Assembly (NCBI RefSeq): GCF_041102575.1
Contig: NZ_JBGCUE010000015.1
Location: 1-64,000 of the forward strand
From: Tenuifilum sp. 4138str
GTDB taxonomy: Bacteria > Bacteroidota > Bacteroidia > Bacteroidales > Tenuifilaceae
DNA length: 64,000 nucleotides
Reading direction: 5' to 3'
Part shown: piece by piece, positions 34,794-43,246 of the stretch
How the letters are laid out: the number at the start of each line of letters is the position of its first letter
Numbering within the stretch: the first letter of the stretch is position 1
The notes under the pieces: model-generated
What the model was told of the DNA's origin: nothing
Seen by the model: the letters and a program-made list of their open reading frames with translations, nothing else
Database searches by the model: none
Program-made: the position numbers and the translations under genes

Positions 34794-35309
34794 TTATTTT
34801 TTCTTACCCATATCAAGGGTTAGGCTACCTTCAAATGAACCTTCAATCTTAAGATCGCTTGTAGAAACGCAGTCAATAGAGATTTTGTAAGTTGTACCCG
34901 ACTTCTCAATTTTCACTGTGCCAGACTTAACATTTACAATGGTACCCGAAGAAGAACTGAAATCGTAATTCAGGTAGAATCTACCTATATCAAATGTAAA
35001 TGCATCTTCGGATTGGTTAAAGGTATAGGTTCCTACGGGAAGTTGTTCTTCATTATTAGTGAAAATTTCAAAGTAAACGGCATTACCAGTTTCAGTGTCT
35101 CCTTCAACTTCATTTGAAACCAGAATTAAATCGATGTTGTAAACACCAGTTGAAACCTCACCATAAGGAACGTAATAGCCTTTATCAATTTTATAGGTTT
35201 TTCCATTGTACTTAAAGGCCTGTTTGATTGTATCCTCATCTTTTGAGCAACTTGTAAAGAATACATTTGCAACTAAAACAACTAAGCTAAGAATAAAAAA
35301 TTTTTTCAT
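34794..35309 (-). CDS. Small lipoprotein of unknown function
   Basis: 171 aa. Signal peptide with lipobox FFTSC (Cys21), followed by SKDED, an acidic sequence typical of surface-exported Bacteroidota lipoproteins. The body has no family I recognise, but its pattern (YNGKTYKIDKGYYVPYGE, LPVGTYTF, SGTVKIEKSGTTYKI, LKIEGSFEGSLTLDM) is that of small beta-rich domains found in Bacteroidota cell-surface proteins. It is convergent with the sigma gene and divergent from the S51 operon. Confidence 0.75.
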   Translation of the reverse strand: MKKFFILSLVVLVANVFFTSCSKDEDTIKQAFKYNGKTYKIDKGYYVPYGEVSTGVYNIDLILVSNEVEGDTETGNAVYFEIFTNNEEQLPVGTYTFNQSEDAFTFDIGRFYLNYDFSSSSGTIVNVKSGTVKIEKSGTTYKISIDCVSTSDLKIEGSFEGSLTLDMGKKK

Positions 35310-35763
35310 GATTGTAGTTTTTAAGTTTACCTACTCGTAAGCTTTTCGGTTTTCGCTCCCTACTCTTTTTAAATTGGAATTTCAGGTATCTCCTTATTAC
35401 AAAATTAACGTTTTTTAATTATCTGGGTAAAAAAGTTTGACCAACCATAAAAATTTTTCCATCAACATTGGAATACTCAAGGTTAATATTAAATAATGGA
35501 GTTTATCAAGGTCTTGAATGCTAATGCGTTATTACTTTTATCTACCAGTAAAAAATATAATTCTAATAGTTAAATTCTTTAATCGAAAAATTCCATACCT
35601 AACCAGCAATCAACAGAAAGTTCTATTGTAATATATCGTTAATATCAGATAACGAAGAAGTTATTTTTATAACCGATTAATTTAAATAAATCTTCCATTT
35701 AGAATTTTACTTAAGGGAAAACACAAATCTAACCGTATTACATAAGAAACACCAAGTTGTAAA
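35310..35763. other. 455-bp AT-rich intergenic region with divergent promoters
   Basis: No supported gene. CAAAATTA at 35400-35407 reads TAATTTTG on the minus strand, an exact -7 element about 91 bp before the lipoprotein start. The 300 bp upstream of the S51/SusCD genes is AT-rich with no TAnnTTTG match that I can see, which fits promoter recognition by the ECF sigma factor rather than the housekeeping one. No hairpin or repeat stands out. Confidence 0.4.
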
Positions 35764-36546
35764 ATGCAGTTAAAAATTACAACCATTGTTTTTTTACTTT
35801 TTGCTTCGTGCTCTGGAGAGATTAGCAAATCAAATTTTGCTGAACCCACTTACATTTACCTGGGTGAAAACAGCATCTGCTATTTCTCTACTGATAGCGC
35901 TAGAAGAGTTGTTATTTTTACAGATTTTCAAAATAACCGTTTGGATTCCAGTGTGTTGTTTGGAAGGTTAAAAGAAAGATATGTAAATGCGCAAGTTTTC
36001 AATTTTAGTCAAATTAATGAAGTTAATCTATCACAAACCTTAACGGGTAGTCTAGATATTTTTGTTGTTCCAAATTCAAACGTTAACTCACTCGATTTGA
36101 TAGGCTTGTTTAAGAATCTTAAAGGTTTACAGTACTTCTTAGTTGTAAACAAAGCTACTGCAAGGGTATTATTTAGGAAGTTGGCCTACCAGAGTAACAA
36201 GAATTCTACAACCAGAAACTTTAAAAATGTGGGCGTTGGGGGCGTTACTATGGTTTCGGGTTTTGATTTTGTTGGTTTACCGGTTGTGTTAGTTCAGTCC
36301 GAAGCAGAAAGCCGAATTCCAAAGATGTTATCGGTGGCAATGCAAAATCCTTTGGATTATATAATCAGTGTTGACGATTCTGCTTATATAACCATCCAAA
36401 GAAATGTTATCAAGGTTTATGGCAAAGGCCAAATGTTTATGGTTAAACATCCTGAAGCCAGTACAAAGGTTGACAACGGGCTTTTTGGAGGTGAAAATCT
36501 TCAGGTGAGCGTTTTTTTGCCCGGCGATAGTTTAGTTATCAAATAG
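35764..36546 (+). CDS. Catalytically dead S51 (cyanophycinase-like) lipoprotein
   Basis: 260 aa. Lipobox LLFASC (Cys16). The C-terminal half aligns with the cyanophycinase lipoprotein at 28.3 kb: SRIPKMLSVAMQNPLDYIIS with ERLNRLIAVSIENPDYLCAG, YGKGQMFMVK with CGIGQVVLVD, and NLQVSVFLPGDSL with GLKIDVLLPGERF. The nucleophile elbow GTSAG is replaced by VNKAT (Lys130 at the Ser position), and the His of DQHF is replaced by Gln178. It should not hydrolyse peptides. It may bind the polymer or its fragments at the cell surface. It lies 10 bp before the active secreted cyanophycinase, whose second domain is also an inactive S51-like fold. Confidence 0.7.
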   Translation: MQLKITTIVFLLFASCSGEISKSNFAEPTYIYLGENSICYFSTDSARRVVIFTDFQNNRLDSSVLFGRLKERYVNAQVFNFSQINEVNLSQTLTGSLDIFVVPNSNVNSLDLIGLFKNLKGLQYFLVVNKATARVLFRKLAYQSNKNSTTRNFKNVGVGGVTMVSGFDFVGLPVVLVQSEAESRIPKMLSVAMQNPLDYIISVDDSAYITIQRNVIKVYGKGQMFMVKHPEASTKVDNGLFGGENLQVSVFLPGDSLVIK

Positions 36547-36556
36547 ATTTTTAACC

Positions 36557-38539
36557 ATGAAAACAATTACTAAATCGTTATCATTTGCTTTTTTGATGTT
36601 GGTAACCCTGAATTATGCAAAAGGTCAAGGTTTTTTGATGCTTGCGGGCGGCGGTGGAGAAAGTAGCGGGAGTTGGAGCGATTTACCCTACTCCTGGGTG
36701 GTAACGCAGTCGGCTAACAAAAAGGTTGCCATTATTAGCGTTAACGACGAAACCGATTGGCTACCAAATTACTTCAAGTCATTTGGGGCTAAGTGGACAA
36801 AAAATTTTAAGATCGATAGCAAATCGCTTGCTAATTCCCAATGGCTTTATGATAGCCTGATTACCTATGGAGCTATTTTTTTGAAAGGTGGCGACCAAAG
36901 TAAGTATTACGAGTACTACAAGGGAACAAAAACCCAACAGGCATTACAGCAAGTATTCAGCAGCGGAGGAGTACTTGCTGGCACTTCAGCTGGAGCAATG
37001 ATACTTTCCCCCATTGTGTTTACTGCACAGGTAGCTTCGGTTGATCCATCCACCGCACTAATGAGCGCTTACTCATCCCAAATTACCCTTGCAAATGACT
37101 TTTTAAATACCATTCAAGGGAATTTAATATTTGATACTCACGTTGCCGAGCGGGGGCGATTAGGCCGAATGCCGGCCTTTATGGCTAGCTGGTATAAGCA
37201 GACCGGGCAATTGGCAGTGGGTGTTGGAATAGATGATCATACCGCAATCTGTATTTCGCCTAACGGTATGGCTACTGTTTACGGAACCGGTGCCGTGGGA
37301 ATTTATAGAGCTAATAGTGCTACAAATCCGTTCGACACCCAGGTTTCAATGCTAAAATCGGATTACATTGAACTAACCCAATTGCTTCATGGAACCACAA
37401 TCAACCTGAATACTTTTGAGGTATCAGGCTACAGCAACACAATCAATCCGCTGGTAAACGAAATTAATTCTCGAATTACTGTGTTCTTTAGTGGGACTGA
37501 TTATCCTAGCGATGACGCTTGCGCATACTTTGTAAACCAAGCAGGCGGTAGTGCCGATCCAATTCTTATTGTAACCGGAACCGATCAGACGAGAGCAAAC
37601 TCACTTAAATCAACATTTACGGCAAAAGGAGCAGCTAAAGTTGATATCATTCAGGGCCTTAGCGCTAACTCATCAAATACGGAACATCAGGCATTGATAA
37701 ATGCCGCAAAGAAATTTGTTTTTGTGTCGAACGATCGTGTTGAACTCTTTAGCTACCTGAATGCAGCGGGTAATGGGCTGTTGCTTAAAACCAAGCTAAA
37801 ATCACCCGAAATGGTTTCATTCTTTGTGGGCGATAATGCCCGTTTTGCAGGAGCATCAGTAGTAAACAACTACACCACATCGGGAGCATCGTATAATGGT
37901 CAACTTCAGTTCAGCAGTGGTATAGGGTTACTAGAAAATTTATGCATTATTCCTAATGCATTTATCAATAGCCAATACTACGAGAATTGCGTTACCGGTG
38001 TATCGTATTTAATGCTAGCCGATAAGCTGAAGAATGGCCTTTTAATTACGGGTTCAACCTTTGCCTGTTACACTTTCGACTCCCGGCAAAAATCATTTCT
38101 AAGTAACGTAATGGGCAGTTTCCCGCTGGTGTATTTCAGTAATACAGGGACTAGAGGTGCATTTGCTAATCAGGGGCCTTATAGTCAATCGAGAAATATT
38201 GCTGGGTTTGAACGGGTTATGTTGCGCTTTTTGGGAACTGCCGATACGGTTATACTAGGGAATAATGTGCCTACATATACCCCAGAGAACCAATACTTAG
38301 GCAAGTTGATAAAAGTTTATCCCAATCCGGCTATCGATTATGTGAGTATTGAGGTATTGAACCCCGGAATACTTGAAATTTTTGATGTAACCGGTAAAAA
38401 AGTAATGGAATCCAGGTTAACTGTAACATCAACACTTTCAATATCAAATTTGCATGATGGGATTTACTTTTTAAGATTTAGAGACGATAGGAACGTCCTA
38501 GTAACTACTCAGAAACTGTTAAAATTGTCAAAGAACTAA
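36557..38539 (+). CDS. Secreted T9SS-sorted cyanophycinase (S51) with a second, inactive S51-like domain
   Basis: 660 aa. Signal peptide ending at about KGQ (residue 24). Domain 1 (about 24-300) is S51: KGGDQSKYYEY, AGTSAGAMIL (Ser144), DTHVAERGRLGRM (His195), and GIDDHTA where the usual catalytic Glu is Asp. Domain 2 (about 333-530) has a matching core (GIGLLENLCIIPNAF, with Ala where His is expected; no GTSAG), so it looks like a degenerate second copy. The last about 75 residues (KVYPNPAIDYVSIEV onwards) are a T9SS type A sorting domain, so the enzyme is exported to the cell surface or outside. This matches extracellular cyanophycin depolymerases in function. It leads into the YfcC and SusCD genes. 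Confidence 0.9.
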   Translation: MKTITKSLSFAFLMLVTLNYAKGQGFLMLAGGGGESSGSWSDLPYSWVVTQSANKKVAIISVNDETDWLPNYFKSFGAKWTKNFKIDSKSLANSQWLYDSLITYGAIFLKGGDQSKYYEYYKGTKTQQALQQVFSSGGVLAGTSAGAMILSPIVFTAQVASVDPSTALMSAYSSQITLANDFLNTIQGNLIFDTHVAERGRLGRMPAFMASWYKQTGQLAVGVGIDDHTAICISPNGMATVYGTGAVGIYRANSATNPFDTQVSMLKSDYIELTQLLHGTTINLNTFEVSGYSNTINPLVNEINSRITVFFSGTDYPSDDACAYFVNQAGGSADPILIVTGTDQTRANSLKSTFTAKGAAKVDIIQGLSANSSNTEHQALINAAKKFVFVSNDRVELFSYLNAAGNGLLLKTKLKSPEMVSFFVGDNARFAGASVVNNYTTSGASYNGQLQFSSGIGLLENLCIIPNAFINSQYYENCVTGVSYLMLADKLKNGLLITGSTFACYTFDSRQKSFLSNVMGSFPLVYFSNTGTRGAFANQGPYSQSRNIAGFERVMLRFLGTADTVILGNNVPTYTPENQYLGKLIKVYPNPAIDYVSIEVLNPGILEIFDVTGKKVMESRLTVTSTLSISNLHDGIYFLRFRDDRNVLVTTQKLLKLSKN

Positions 38540-38549
38540 ACCTTCACCA

Positions 38550-39941
38550 ATGAGTAAAAAAATTGTTTTTCCCCACACTATTGTCATCATCATTTTTATA
38601 ATGATAGGTCTTATTCTGTTAACCTGGATTTTGCCTGCAGGTGAGTTTGAGAAGCAGCTAGTAAACGGACGAAAGGTAATTGTTCCCGGAACATACCATC
38701 AGGTTAGCGGTTCACCGCAAGGTTTAGGATCGATGCTTACGGCGCCAATAAAGGGATTTATTGAGGCCGCCCAAGTAATAGGCTTTTGTTTGATTGTTGG
38801 GGGTGCTTTTGGAATGCTAGCACGTACTAAGGCCATTCCGGCTGCACTGAATAGACTTTTGGAGCGAGGTAAGGATAATCCCCGGCTGAATAGCATAATA
38901 GTTCCCATTGTAATGGTATTTTTTTCGCTAGCCGGGGCAACCTTTGGTATGAGTGAATCCACTCTTGTTTTTGTAATGATAACTATACCCTTGGCTATTG
39001 CTCTTGGCTACGATTCTATTGTGGGTATTTCGATGTCGTTCATGGCTGCAGGCGTTGGATTTGCAGCAGCAATTACTAATCCGTTTAACATTGGAGTTGC
39101 CCATGGAATTGCTGAGTTGCCTTTATTTAGTGGCTGGGAGTTCAGGGTACTGATATGGACAGTGCTAACATCAATAGCCATTTTCTTCGTAATGCGCTAT
39201 GCAAACCGGATTAAAAGAAACTTACAGATCAGTTCGGTTTATGAAATTGATAGAGACCGAAGTGTTGAGGTCTCTGAAGACTCGTCGATAAAAATATTTG
39301 ATATAAGGCAAAAAATCATTATTGGTTTGCTATTCATATCGCTAATCCTTTTGGTTTATGGGGCAAACCAATGGAAATGGTTTATAAATGAGATTTCGGC
39401 GCTATTTATTGCTTTGGGTATACTTTCAGCAGTAGTTTACAGATTAAAAACCCTCGATGCGGTTGATGCTTTCATTAATGGCGCTAAGGACATGGTTACC
39501 GCAGGCCTCATAATTGGTATGTCCAGAGGATTGCTTGTAATTGCATCACAGGGAAAAATAATCGACACTATACTTTATAGCGTTTCCGGGTTAGGCAAGA
39601 GCTTACCTCCTGAACTTTCCGTGCAGGTTATTTTCATTTTTCAATCATTGTTTACTTTCCTGGTTCCTTCAGGTTCAGGACAGGCTGCACTTACCGTTCC
39701 AATTGTAGCTCCCCTGAGCGATTTACTTGAAGTGGGACGTCAAACCGCAGTTACCGCTTTTCACCTTGGCGATGGACTATTCAGCATGTTGGTCCCAACT
39801 AGCGGCGTTACTATGGGAGTCCTTTCAATTGCCAAAATCCCCTATACTACATGGGTTAAATGGTTTATAAGGTTACTTCTGATTCTTTTTGGGGTTTCCA
39901 TGATTTTATTAGTTTTTGCATTGTACTATTTTGGGAAATAA
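38550..39941 (+). CDS. YfcC-family transporter (DcuC/basic amino acid antiporter-like)
   Basis: 463 aa inner-membrane carrier with about 11-12 hydrophobic segments. The typical blocks are LTWILPAGEFEK, VGGAFGMLARTKAIPAAL, SLAGATFGMSESTLVFV, AITNPFNIGVAHGIAELPL, and LVPSGSGQAALTVPIVAPL. YfcC-type carriers are found in arginine deiminase gene clusters and are predicted to move basic amino acids, though relatives carry C4-dicarboxylates. Next to cyanophycinase and an isoaspartyl dipeptidase, arginine, aspartate or the beta-Asp-Arg dipeptide are plausible cargos. It follows the secreted cyanophycinase by 10 bp, so it belongs to the same transcript. Confidence 0.85.
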   Translation: MSKKIVFPHTIVIIIFIMIGLILLTWILPAGEFEKQLVNGRKVIVPGTYHQVSGSPQGLGSMLTAPIKGFIEAAQVIGFCLIVGGAFGMLARTKAIPAALNRLLERGKDNPRLNSIIVPIVMVFFSLAGATFGMSESTLVFVMITIPLAIALGYDSIVGISMSFMAAGVGFAAAITNPFNIGVAHGIAELPLFSGWEFRVLIWTVLTSIAIFFVMRYANRIKRNLQISSVYEIDRDRSVEVSEDSSIKIFDIRQKIIIGLLFISLILLVYGANQWKWFINEISALFIALGILSAVVYRLKTLDAVDAFINGAKDMVTAGLIIGMSRGLLVIASQGKIIDTILYSVSGLGKSLPPELSVQVIFIFQSLFTFLVPSGSGQAALTVPIVAPLSDLLEVGRQTAVTAFHLGDGLFSMLVPTSGVTMGVLSIAKIPYTTWVKWFIRLLLILFGVSMILLVFALYYFGK

Positions 39942-40060
39942 ATGTTTTGGATAATGGATTGTACGCCGCCTCCATTGGGGCGGTTTTTTGTTTAGTGTTG
40001 TTTAGATTCTTTTTTTTTGATACATTTCATGGAATTTTTTCGGTAAACTAATCCTGTAGC

Positions 40061-43000
40061 ATGAGGCCAATTCTATCTACTTCAGCAATTTTGTTATTTT
40101 TTTACACACTTTGCGCTCAGGATGTAGCGGTATATAGTTTTTCATTTAAAGACCAGAAGCTGGGCGACATTTTAAAGGATATTTCATCTCAAACCGGTTA
40201 TAAGTTTGCATTCTCTTCATCGGACTTAAATGTCGATACAATAGTTACTTTCTCGGCACGCAAAAAAGCAGCAGCCGATGTATTTAATTTGCTTGGGAAA
40301 ACCATTGAGTGTAGTGTTGAAATAATTAACAATACAGTTGTACTAAAACCTTTACGGCTAATGCCCCCATTTACTCTAAGGGGAACAGTTGTAGATTTTT
40401 CCACAGGCGATTTTATTGCTGGAGCAAATGTTATTACCAGCGACATGAAAGGAACCTATACCGATTCGGCAGGCCAATTCTCCCTAGCCGTTAAGTATGG
40501 GCAAACGTTAAACTTTTCGTGTATAGGATACCATCCTTTGAATTACCAGGTAACCACCGATACCGTTGTAAGGCTATGGTTAAAACCAATGCTAAACCCA
40601 ATTGGAGAAATTGTGGTTGTGGCTTTTGGAAGTGAACAACGTAACCTTTTAACGGGGTCAGTATCGGTAGTTGATCCCCAACGTTTTTCACAGGTAAACG
40701 ATGCCTCGGTAATGGGTGCTTTCCAAACAAATCTAACCGGAGTACTAATTCAAAACAATGCAGGAACACCCGGCTCATCGGTTAAAATGAATATTCGGGG
40801 AATCACATCCATTTCAGCAGGTAACTCGCCTCTTTTTGTGATTGATGGGGTTCCGGTAATTACTGGAAACTACTCGCAGCTCGGTTTTAGCGGGCAAACC
40901 ATTGATGCCATTTCCGATATTCCGGTAAACGATATTGAATCGATTACAGTTTTAAAAGATGCCTCATCGAGCGCGCTATATGGCACCCGAGCTTCAAATG
41001 GGGTAGTGCTGGTTGCTACAAAAAGGGGGCAAGCAAGCGCCAACAGCATATCAGTTGATTCCTACTTTGGGCTTCAACAGGCCAACCGGAAGCTCAACAT
41101 GCTAAATGCCACCCAGTGGATGAATATGATTAACGAGGAAGCCATTCAACGAGGCGAGCCCCAGGTTTATTCCGATGATTTTATACAAAACAATAAGGTT
41201 GATACCCGATGGCTCGATGAAGTATTTCGCGTTGCTCCAACATACAGCCTTCAGCTATCGTTCAGGGGAGGCGATAGCAACTCATCATACTACGTGAGCG
41301 GTAACTACTATAACCAGGATGGAATTGTTTTAGGTAGCGACTTTAGTCGCTACGGGTTCAGGGTTAACTACGACTATAGCATAAACCCAAAGTTAAAGCT
41401 GCAGGTGGGTAATGGTTTCAGCTTTTCAACTAACAATAGGGTTGAGGGCGACCAATCGCTTAATGGGCCCTTGCCCAACGCCATATCAATGCCACCCATA
41501 TACCCCGTTTATAACCCCGATGGTACATTCAATAACGATGGTCCCTATGCAAACCCCATTTCGATAGCAAAGGAGGAAAAAAACCTTGCCAAATCGCATA
41601 GGAATATTTCAAACCTGACATTAACGTATAAACCAAGCAGCAATTTTCAAATAAACGCTCAAGGAGGTATTGATTACTATAACCTGAATGAACAAACCTT
41701 TGCCCCAAAACAAACCCGACAAGGAGCAAAGTACGATGGACTTGGAATTGAGGCAACCAGCAATGTTATTACGTTTTACTATTCATCGTATGCTAATTTT
41801 ACCAATAAATGGAAAACCGGGAACCTTGAGGTTTTGGGTGGTTTAAGCACTGAGCGATACATGGAGCATGGTAGTTACTTAAGGTCGCAAAGTTTCCCCG
41901 GTAATAGCATAGAGTTTTTACAGGGTGGCGCAATACCAGTTCAGGCCAGTTCACGGGAAGTGGATGCGCTGAACCTTTCGGTATTTTCACGTTTGAAATT
42001 TCTGTACCTGAACAGGTATATGTTTACATTTAACTTCCGGCGCGACGGATCATCTAAGTTTGGCGAGAGTAACCGTTTCGGGAATTTCCCGGCTATTGCA
42101 TTCCTTTGGAATGCATATGACGAACCCTTTTACCCCAAACACACCCTATTTCCAAGAGTTAAGTTAACGTTGAGTTATGGCCTTACTGGAAACGACCAAA
42201 TCAGCGATTTTCGGGCACTCGACCTATTCGCCCCAGGATCAAACTATGGCGGCTCAGCAGGATTACGACCTGCTCAAATTGCCAACCCCAATTTAAAGTG
42301 GGAGTCCACCCATCAGTTTAATGCTGGTATTCGGGTCGACTGGTTGGATAGGGTTCGTCTTTCAGCCGATTACTATGTAAAAAACACATTCGATTTGCTT
42401 TACCGTTTGCCTTACCCTACTTCTACCGGGTTCAGCTATATCATTTCCAATATAGGAAAAATGCGAAATAGCGGTTTTGAGCTTGATTTAAATGCCGATT
42501 TGCTCACTGAGCCAGTTTCCTGGAACGTTGGATTTACAATAACCATGAACAGGAACGAAGTAGTAAGCCTATACCAAAACCAACCTATAAGGAATATTGG
42601 GCGAGCCTCCAGTAGTATTGAAGAGGGACAACCCCTATCGTTTTTTTACGGCTACAAGGCTCTTGGTGTGAATCCGGCCGATGGAATGATGATTTACAAA
42701 GATTTGAACGGCGATGGTATAATCAACGATTTTGATAAAACACGGATTGGATCCCCATTCCCTGACCTGTTTGGCGCTCTTACAAGTCAACTTACTTACC
42801 GTTCGTTTAGCATTAACTTTAACATTTTCTATTCCATAGGTAATGAGATTTTCAATGCAACCCGAATGTACACCGAAACGCTATCAAAATCCAATCAAAC
42901 CACAGCAGTACTTCGGCGTTGGAGGCAACCCGGCGATATTACCGATATACCTAAAGCATCAACGTATAACAAACTCATTTCATCGAGGTTTGTTGAGGAT

Positions 43001-43246
43001 GGTTCATTTGTAAGGCTGAAGAGCATTAAGTTAACATATACAGTAAACCAAAAAGTGATTAGGAAAACTGCATTTGCTGGTTTGCAGTTTTACATTGCAG
43101 GAAAGAACCTGTTAACATGGACCCGCTACAGCGGTATGGACCCGGAAGTGAACTACAACGGTGAAAACTCTATAGTGATGGGCACCGATTTCTTTACCTG
43201 TCCACAACCTAAAACTTTAATACTGGGAGTATGCGCAAAATTCTAA
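40061..43246 (+). CDS. SusC-like TonB-dependent receptor with N-terminal STN signalling domain
   Basis: 1061 aa. Signal peptide, then an STN domain (about 25-105, FSFKDQKLGDILKDISSQTG), a CarboxypepD_reg-like domain (LRGTVVDFSTGDFIAGANVI), plug (about 205-330: MNIRGITSISAGNSPLFVIDGVP, VLKDASSSALYGTRASNGVVLV) and a 22-strand barrel to the C-terminus. The STN domain is what transfers substrate information to a FecR anti-sigma factor, so it links to the FecR/ECF pair upstream. With the SusD gene (overlap 16 bp) it forms the outer-membrane importer. It probably takes up the products of the S51 enzymes rather than starch. Confidence 0.93.
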   Translation: MRPILSTSAILLFFYTLCAQDVAVYSFSFKDQKLGDILKDISSQTGYKFAFSSSDLNVDTIVTFSARKKAAADVFNLLGKTIECSVEIINNTVVLKPLRLMPPFTLRGTVVDFSTGDFIAGANVITSDMKGTYTDSAGQFSLAVKYGQTLNFSCIGYHPLNYQVTTDTVVRLWLKPMLNPIGEIVVVAFGSEQRNLLTGSVSVVDPQRFSQVNDASVMGAFQTNLTGVLIQNNAGTPGSSVKMNIRGITSISAGNSPLFVIDGVPVITGNYSQLGFSGQTIDAISDIPVNDIESITVLKDASSSALYGTRASNGVVLVATKRGQASANSISVDSYFGLQQANRKLNMLNATQWMNMINEEAIQRGEPQVYSDDFIQNNKVDTRWLDEVFRVAPTYSLQLSFRGGDSNSSYYVSGNYYNQDGIVLGSDFSRYGFRVNYDYSINPKLKLQVGNGFSFSTNNRVEGDQSLNGPLPNAISMPPIYPVYNPDGTFNNDGPYANPISIAKEEKNLAKSHRNISNLTLTYKPSSNFQINAQGGIDYYNLNEQTFAPKQTRQGAKYDGLGIEATSNVITFYYSSYANFTNKWKTGNLEVLGGLSTERYMEHGSYLRSQSFPGNSIEFLQGGAIPVQASSREVDALNLSVFSRLKFLYLNRYMFTFNFRRDGSSKFGESNRFGNFPAIAFLWNAYDEPFYPKHTLFPRVKLTLSYGLTGNDQISDFRALDLFAPGSNYGGSAGLRPAQIANPNLKWESTHQFNAGIRVDWLDRVRLSADYYVKNTFDLLYRLPYPTSTGFSYIISNIGKMRNSGFELDLNADLLTEPVSWNVGFTITMNRNEVVSLYQNQPIRNIGRASSSIEEGQPLSFFYGYKALGVNPADGMMIYKDLNGDGIINDFDKTRIGSPFPDLFGALTSQLTYRSFSINFNIFYSIGNEIFNATRMYTETLSKSNQTTAVLRRWRQPGDITDIPKASTYNKLISSRFVEDGSFVRLKSIKLTYTVNQKVIRKTAFAGLQFYIAGKNLLTWTRYSGMDPEVNYNGENSIVMGTDFFTCPQPKTLILGVCAKF

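Noticed and set aside
38550-39941. Anaerobic C4-dicarboxylate carrier DcuC as the specific call
   Set aside because: The sequence fits the YfcC branch better; a dicarboxylate role cannot be excluded, so only the family is named.
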